This document shows positions 59,580 through 64,000 of a stretch of DNA of 64,000 bases, piece after piece. The position numbers were made by a program, and so were the translations under genes. Positions within the stretch are counted from its first letter, which is position 1. Each line of letters begins with the position of its first letter. The notes beneath the pieces are model-generated. The model was not told where the DNA came from. It saw only the letters and a list, made by a program, of their open reading frames with translations, and searched no databases. Source of the stretch: an uncultured Draconibacterium sp. GTDB lineage: Bacteria; Bacteroidota; Bacteroidia; Bacteroidales; Prolixibacteraceae. Location of the stretch: NCBI RefSeq assembly GCF_963674925.1, contig NZ_OY771649.1, forward strand, positions 806,001 to 870,000, written 5' to 3'.

Positions 59580-61067
59580 TTATTTTACGTTTAGCTGGCC
59601 TTCTGAATTGGCATTATTCAGGTTTTTCACTTTAGTTGTGCCTCCACCTTTCAGTGTTAATTCAACCGGTTTGTTTGTTTTCCATGCACCGCGGGTAAAA
59701 TCAGGAACGTCGATTGGTTTCGATCCGTTTGCGATCGACCATTCACTTAATGGCGTAATACACGACCATGTAGCGGCATCATAAACATCCATATCCATTG
59801 GCAAACCGTTTCGTAAACAGTCGATTAAACGCCAATCCATAAGGAAGTCCATTCCTCCATGGCCTCCAACTTGTTTTGCCATGGTACCAATTCTACTTAC
59901 AATTTCAGGTGTGTATTTTTCCTGCAGCTCTTTCATTTTTGCCTCATCGGCAACTTCGTGTCCAAATGCAATGTGTTGCAATGGCCATTTCTGAGCAAAA
60001 CATTTTGTACCGCTCAACATGTGAATGCGTGAGTATGGGCGCGGAGATGAAATATCATGCTGAATCATTATTGTACGCCCCTTCACAGTACGTATCATTT
60101 GCATATCCATATTTCCACGCATCTCTACACCTACAAATTGCTGTAAATCCGGACGGTCGGGAGCTAATTCTTTAATACGGTTTTTTAAAGTAAAGTCATC
60201 CGATATCATCGCAGTAAGGTAATCCAAACGGTCGCCCCTGTTAATATCCATTGCCTGGCAAATCGGACCTAAACCATGGGTTGGGTAAACGTTTGCTTTA
60301 CGCGTGTTTTCGTGCAGACGCCATAATTTATCGTAAGCACCGTCGCCACGCGGTTTATCATCTTGTGGTTTATTAAAGTGCCAGTAATCTAAATCATGAA
60401 TATAAGCACCTTCACCGTGTACCAGATCACCAAATACTCCCTGGCGAGCCATGTTTAAGGTTAACAGTTCAAAGAAATCGTAACAACAGTTTTCAAGAAT
60501 TACACAGTGTTTTTTGGTTTGTTCCGAAACCTCAACCATTTCCCAACACTCGTCCATGGTTTTTGCAGTGGAAACTTCTACCGCTGCGTGATTTCCGCCA
60601 CGCATGGCTGCCAAAGCAACAGGTACGTGCCACTCCCAGGGGGTTGCAATATAAACCAGGTCTACCAGTCCGCTTTCGCAAAGGGCTTTAAACGCGGTAT
60701 CGCTTCCTGTAAATTCTTTTGCTTTAGGCAAACCGGATTTTGCCAGTGAAGCCTGCGCGCCATCAATAGCCGCCTGGCGTGTATCGCAAAGGGCAGTAAC
60801 TTCAACACCATCAATAAAACCCATGCGGTCTACTGCTCCAATACCTCTGTCTCCGATACCCACAAAACCAATTCGTACTTTATCCAGTTTTGGTGCAGCA
60901 TATCCACACATGTTAAAGTTCATTGCCGGAACATGCTCAGCAGATTTGCGGATAAATTTAACCTGTTCTTTTTCACTAACACTACCCGAGGCCATTAGCG
61001 GTGTAGTGGCAACAACACCTGCTCCGAGTCCGATATTTTTCAAAAATGCTCTACGATTTGTACCCAT
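59580..61067 (-). CDS. GH109-type Gfo/Idh/MocA oxidoreductase-like enzyme, Tat-exported
   Basis: A 495-residue NAD-binding protein. The N-terminus carries a twin-arginine signal (NRRAFLKNIGLGAGVVATT). The Rossmann domain shows VRIGFVGIGDRGIGAVDRMG and VTALCDTRQAAIDGAQ. The second domain has EVSTAKTMDECWEMVEVSEQ, HCVILENCCYDFFELLTLNM, GDLVHGEGAYIHDLDYWHFN and YPTHGLGPICQAMDINRGDR, the hallmark stretches of glycoside hydrolase family 109 (alpha-N-acetylgalactosaminidases that use NAD in catalysis). It is expected to act in the periplasm on alpha-linked GalNAc or a related sugar. An ECF-type promoter precedes it, tying it to the SusCD clusters. Confidence 0.9.
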   Translation of the reverse strand: MGTNRRAFLKNIGLGAGVVATTPLMASGSVSEKEQVKFIRKSAEHVPAMNFNMCGYAAPKLDKVRIGFVGIGDRGIGAVDRMGFIDGVEVTALCDTRQAAIDGAQASLAKSGLPKAKEFTGSDTAFKALCESGLVDLVYIATPWEWHVPVALAAMRGGNHAAVEVSTAKTMDECWEMVEVSEQTKKHCVILENCCYDFFELLTLNMARQGVFGDLVHGEGAYIHDLDYWHFNKPQDDKPRGDGAYDKLWRLHENTRKANVYPTHGLGPICQAMDINRGDRLDYLTAMISDDFTLKNRIKELAPDRPDLQQFVGVEMRGNMDMQMIRTVKGRTIMIQHDISSPRPYSRIHMLSGTKCFAQKWPLQHIAFGHEVADEAKMKELQEKYTPEIVSRIGTMAKQVGGHGGMDFLMDWRLIDCLRNGLPMDMDVYDAATWSCITPLSEWSIANGSKPIDVPDFTRGAWKTNKPVELTLKGGGTTKVKNLNNANSEGQLNVK

Positions 61068-61107
61068 TTTATTCGTTTATTTTAGTATTTGTTTACCTGT
61101 TTTACTG

Positions 61108-61139
61108 TATTGACGATTCTTTTATACCTTTCCCCTACA
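61108..61139 (-). promoter_or_regulatory. ECF-type promoter of the GH109 gene
   Basis: TGTAGGGG (complement of 61132-61139), 16 bases, CGTCAATA (complement of 61108-61115), identical in -35 box and spacing to the FecR operon promoter. The GH109 start is at 61067, leaving a leader of about 35 bases. Confidence 0.6.
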
Positions 61140-61159
61140 CTCGAATGGTAATTATATGC

Positions 61160-61216
61160 GGACCTAAATCATAATTTTGAATTCGGGTTTCAACCTTGAA
61201 AATCATATTTAGGTCC
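61160..61216. repeat. 57-bp imperfect palindrome between glmM and the GH109 gene
   Basis: GGACCTAAAT (61160-61169) pairs with ATTTAGGTCC (61207-61216), and pairing continues inward with few mismatches (ATTTT / AAAAT region). It lies 34 bases after the glmM stop and 21 bases upstream of the GH109 promoter. It could end glmM transcription as a large hairpin without a T run, or bind a regulator. Confidence 0.45.
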
Positions 61217-61249
61217 TGGTAAGAACAACATAAACTCTATCAGTCTCTA

Positions 61250-62623
61250 TTATTCTGACTTAACCACATGGCTTACATCAGATAAAAGCTTTTGAGCTTT
61301 TTCTTCAGTTTCCGCTTCGCCATAAATCCTGATAATCGGCTCAGTATTCGATTTACGCAAGTGAACCCACCCTGCCGGGAAATTGATTTTTATTCCATCG
61401 ATATCGTTACTCGGAAACTTTGCATATTTATTACGAACTCCTTCAAGAATGACATCCAGATCAATTGTATCATCCAACTCCAGTTTATGTTTTACCATCT
61501 TATAATCTGCAAACTGTGCTCTTAGTTCCGATGTTGTCTTTTTTGAGCTTGCCAGATGCGTAAGGAACAGTGCCACTCCTACCAAAGCATCTCTGCCGTA
61601 ATGAAGTTCAGGATAAATAATTCCTCCGTTGCCTTCGCCTCCAATTGCGGCTTTTTGCTCTTTCATCGTTTTTACAACGTTGACTTCACCTACAGCAGAT
61701 TCGAAAAACTCAACACCATGCTTTTTCGCAATATCTTTTAATGCCATGGTTGATGACAAGTTTGCGACCAGCGGGCCTTTAGAATTTTCAAGAATGTAAT
61801 CAGCAACAGCAACCAGTGTATATTCTTCTCCAAATGGTTCGCCATTTTCGCAAACCAGGGCCAGACGATCGACATCGGGATCTACTATTATTCCAAGATC
61901 AAAATCACTATCTTTTATCTGAGAACATATCTCTTTAATGTTTTCAGGAAGTGGTTCCGGGTTATGTGCAAATTCTCCATCCGGCGTACAATTGATTTCT
62001 TTTACAACTCTCACTCCCAAAGCCTTTAACAGCCTTGGAATTGCAATTCCTCCCACTGAGTTTACGGCATCTACAGCGATAGAAAAACCTGCCTGCTCAA
62101 TAAGTTTTTTATTAACCAGTGGAAGATTTAAGATATGTTCGATGTGCTTATCCAAATAATCTTCTTTTGAATAAGTGCCTAAATCATCCACTTCATTGAA
62201 GGTATATTTTTGCTCCTCCACCATTTTTAGCAAGTCTTTACCATCCTGGTCGGATATGAACTCACCCCGGCTATTCAATAGTTTTAAGGCATTCCAGTTT
62301 TTAGGGTTATGACTCGCAGTTATAATTATTCCTCCTCCGGCATTGTAATCGGTTACGGCCATCTCAACAGAAGGTGTGGTTGCCAAACCAAGATCAACCA
62401 CGTCTATTCCTACAGAAAGCAAAGCACCTACAACAAGCTGATTTACCATTTCACCGCTTATTCGTGCATCGCGGCCTATTATTACCTTTTTATTACCACC
62501 ACTTTTTTTTAACCAAACACCAAAAGCGCTTGAAATACTTACGATATCCATTGGTGTTAATGCCTCTCCGGGTTTTCCGCCAATTGTTCCCCTGATTCCG
62601 GAAATTGATTTTATTAATGTCAT
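61250..62623 (-). CDS. glmM: Phosphoglucosamine mutase
   Basis: A 457-residue alpha-D-phosphohexomutase that converts glucosamine-6-P to glucosamine-1-P for UDP-GlcNAc synthesis. The N-terminal LIKSISGIRGTIGG, the phosphoserine loop ITASHNPKNWNALK, the metal loop IIVDPDVDRLAL, the sugar-binding GGEGNGGIIYPELHYGRD and the phosphate-binding RKSNTEPIIRIYGE are present. The last differs from the common RPSGTEP and is seen in PGM/PMM-like members, so broader specificity is possible. It lies 25 bases after the nucleotidyltransferase gene, suggesting one operon. Confidence 0.9.
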   Translation of the reverse strand: MTLIKSISGIRGTIGGKPGEALTPMDIVSISSAFGVWLKKSGGNKKVIIGRDARISGEMVNQLVVGALLSVGIDVVDLGLATTPSVEMAVTDYNAGGGIIITASHNPKNWNALKLLNSRGEFISDQDGKDLLKMVEEQKYTFNEVDDLGTYSKEDYLDKHIEHILNLPLVNKKLIEQAGFSIAVDAVNSVGGIAIPRLLKALGVRVVKEINCTPDGEFAHNPEPLPENIKEICSQIKDSDFDLGIIVDPDVDRLALVCENGEPFGEEYTLVAVADYILENSKGPLVANLSSTMALKDIAKKHGVEFFESAVGEVNVVKTMKEQKAAIGGEGNGGIIYPELHYGRDALVGVALFLTHLASSKKTTSELRAQFADYKMVKHKLELDDTIDLDVILEGVRNKYAKFPSNDIDGIKINFPAGWVHLRKSNTEPIIRIYGEAETEEKAQKLLSDVSHVVKSE

Positions 62624-62648
62624 CTATTCGTTTTTTGATAAAAGATTA

Positions 62649-63551
62649 TTAATTACTCCATAATTTTGCAGGGTAAACACCTTGTTGTACCAATGTATTG
62701 ATGCTACTTATTGCCTTTTCTTTATCCTCCTTATATGTTACACCAAACCACTGAGATTCAGACTTCAACACTTTGACATTCGTTTCGCCTTCACTGATAA
62801 TTTCACTTATTACAAAAGGGATATAAAACTCGGATTTTAACTCCTGTCCGTACTGCTTGAGAAACTGAGTGAACTGAGTTTCCAAATGACTAAATACACC
62901 AGGTGTAAAGCCCCAAAAATTCATTGAAACGATTGATTGGCTATCAATAAAATTCCACTTATGGTAATCGCGATAGGCAATTCCGTCATCCTTTTTTTCA
63001 ACTTGCGTTCGTTCAACAACCGAAAGCAAATGATCACTATTATCCGTATTACAAACTCCCCTGGAAACTGAGCCATGCTCGGAGATTGTATTTTTCAGTC
63101 TGTACCCTACCATACCAAACACTTTTTCGGAACATTCCTTTATTAAAAATTCTGCCATGGTAAAAAAGGCCTCTCTTCCGTAATAATCGTCGGCATTAAT
63201 AACCGCAAAAGGTTCGTTGATAGCTTCTTTAGCCATTAAAATAGCGTGTCCGGTTCCCCAGGGTTTTGATCTTTCCGGCGTGTATTCACACCCTGAAGGA
63301 ACCTTCTCTATCTCTTGCGTTACGTATTCTGCTTCAATTTTCCCCTCCAGCTTTTTATTAAAAAGATCCTTGAATTCCTCTTCAAAACTTTCTCTGACAA
63401 CAAAAACGATCTTGCCAAATCCGGCATCTATGGCATCATTTATCGAGTAATCAATAATCGTTTCTCCTGAAGGGCCTATCGGATCTATTTGTTTCAAACC
63501 TCCGTAGCGGCTTCCCATTCCGGCAGCTAGTACTAATAATGTTGGTTTCAT
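62649..63551 (-). CDS. Sugar-phosphate nucleotidyltransferase
   Basis: A 300-residue enzyme with the nucleotidyltransferase fold: LVLAAGMGSRYGGLKQIDPI (signature and substrate Lys), then IDYSINDAIDAGFGKIVFVV, the GTGHAILMAKEAINEPFAVI segment and the metal-binding DDYYG. It should form an NDP-sugar from a sugar-1-phosphate and NTP, but the sugar is not clear. It lies between a sugar-kinase-like gene (17 bases upstream) and glmM, which fits an amino-sugar or cell-wall sugar activation pathway, as with AmgK/MurU in cell-wall recycling; that role is inference. Confidence 0.85.
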   Translation of the reverse strand: MKPTLLVLAAGMGSRYGGLKQIDPIGPSGETIIDYSINDAIDAGFGKIVFVVRESFEEEFKDLFNKKLEGKIEAEYVTQEIEKVPSGCEYTPERSKPWGTGHAILMAKEAINEPFAVINADDYYGREAFFTMAEFLIKECSEKVFGMVGYRLKNTISEHGSVSRGVCNTDNSDHLLSVVERTQVEKKDDGIAYRDYHKWNFIDSQSIVSMNFWGFTPGVFSHLETQFTQFLKQYGQELKSEFYIPFVISEIISEGETNVKVLKSESQWFGVTYKEDKEKAISSINTLVQQGVYPAKLWSN

Positions 63552-63568
63552 CTTTAGTCGATTTTGTA

Positions 63569-64000
63569 TTACTGATTTGCCTTGACAATCTTTTTCATTT
63601 CATCAAATTGCTCTTCAATACTCTGTAATAACCTGTATTGTGCACGTGTGCGAACAAGATTATGTTCGGCATACTTTATTTTGTAGTAATTATCGCCGTC
63701 TATATAATCCATCAGAAACCTCAACACCTGTTCGTATGTAATGTATTTCGCTGAAAACGCCAGGTAATCTAACTCCACTTGCGTCAAAAATGATTTTGTT
63801 TCTGATAGATACCCCCGGGTATATGCTTCAAAAATTTGTATATCCATTGAAACCTTATTAAGATCTTTATCATCTTCCAGCCCGGTATTTGTATACGACC
63901 GAATGGCGTCTCCAAAATCGTTTAAAGCAGTACTGCTTAATACGGTATCCAAATCAATCACACAAAGCACATCTCCTTTATCGTCGAAAAGAATATTATT
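63569..64000 (-). CDS. Phosphotransferase (APH/NahK-like sugar kinase), 5' end beyond the window
   Basis: The frame is open to the window edge, so 143 C-terminal residues are seen and the N-terminal part is missing. The first visible residues, NNILFDDKGDVLCVIDLDTV, are the catalytic and metal-binding loop of aminoglycoside-phosphotransferase-fold kinases (HxDxxxNN then DxD). The C-terminal helices contain LDYLAFSAKYITYEQVLRFL. Members next to nucleotidyltransferases often phosphorylate N-acetylhexosamines or MurNAc at C1. That, and co-transcription with the downstream genes (17-base gap), is the likely role. A GTG at 63970 is internal, not the start. Confidence 0.85.
   Translation of the reverse strand, partial: NNILFDDKGDVLCVIDLDTVLSSTALNDFGDAIRSYTNTGLEDDKDLNKVSMDIQIFEAYTRGYLSETKSFLTQVELDYLAFSAKYITYEQVLRFLMDYIDGDNYYKIKYAEHNLVRTRAQYRLLQSIEEQFDEMKKIVKANQ

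Overview
The window is a chromosomal segment of a Bacteroidota bacterium, most likely of the marine Marinilabiliales/Prolixibacteraceae type. This rests on two SusC/SusD pairs, an expansion-family ECF sigma factor with a FecR anti-sigma, many lipoproteins and SPI signal peptides, Bacteroidota-specific families (DUF2795, DUF4199, DUF5916, DUF3472) and repeated promoters of the TTTG-N(18-21)-TAnnTTTG type. The exact genus cannot be fixed from sequence inspection. I saw no tRNA, rRNA, CRISPR array, insertion sequence or prophage.

Layout. Positions 1-7.1 kb hold a truncated lipoprotein gene and a rightward run: MATE transporter, rsgA, small membrane and YdeI-like proteins, a DUF2891 protein and an M1 peptidase. 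7.1-10.5 kb (leftward) is the translation operon thrS-infC-rpmI-rplT, with an AUU-initiated infC and an intrinsic terminator between infC and rpmI. 10.9-12.2 kb holds a PchB-like chorismate mutase joined to a DRE-TIM aldolase-like gene. 12.4-26 kb carries secreted or surface enzymes: DPP IV, a TPR lipoprotein, two alpha/beta hydrolase-like proteins, a nucleoside-hydrolase-like protein, a DUF5916 outer-membrane protein, a frame-split subtilisin-like lipoprotein and a GH3 glycosidase with a PA14 insert. 26-36 kb is housekeeping: YkgJ, DsrE, cobalamin adenosyltransferase, a LolD-like ATPase, recG, aldo/keto reductase, D-amino-acid aminotransferase-like, RRM protein, tcdA, TatD and elbB.

36-40.2 kb is a methionine locus: metA (with the acetyl-CoA-type Glu111), a metY-like sulfhydrylase, and a divergent aspartate-kinase homologue. 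Upstream of the kinase homologue, under a near-consensus promoter, lies a 30-codon ORF with five Met codons in its last eleven residues. Its stop codon overlaps the base of a hairpin, the arrangement expected of a methionine-sensing leader peptide.

42-61 kb is a carbohydrate-uptake region: an F5/8-type lipoprotein, SusC, SusD and DUF3472 cluster; a Crp/Fnr regulator; an ECF sigma factor; and a FecR, SusC (with STN domain), SusD, TPR/PD40 cluster. A GH109-type Tat-exported enzyme follows. Three leftward transcription units here (F5/8-SusCD, FecR-SusCD, GH109) share an upstream motif, a GGG-rich -35 box, exactly 16 bases, then a CGTC -10 box. This suggests one ECF regulon. The end of the window (61-64 kb) holds phosphoglucosamine mutase, a sugar nucleotidyltransferase and a truncated sugar-kinase-like gene, plausibly an amino-sugar activation set.
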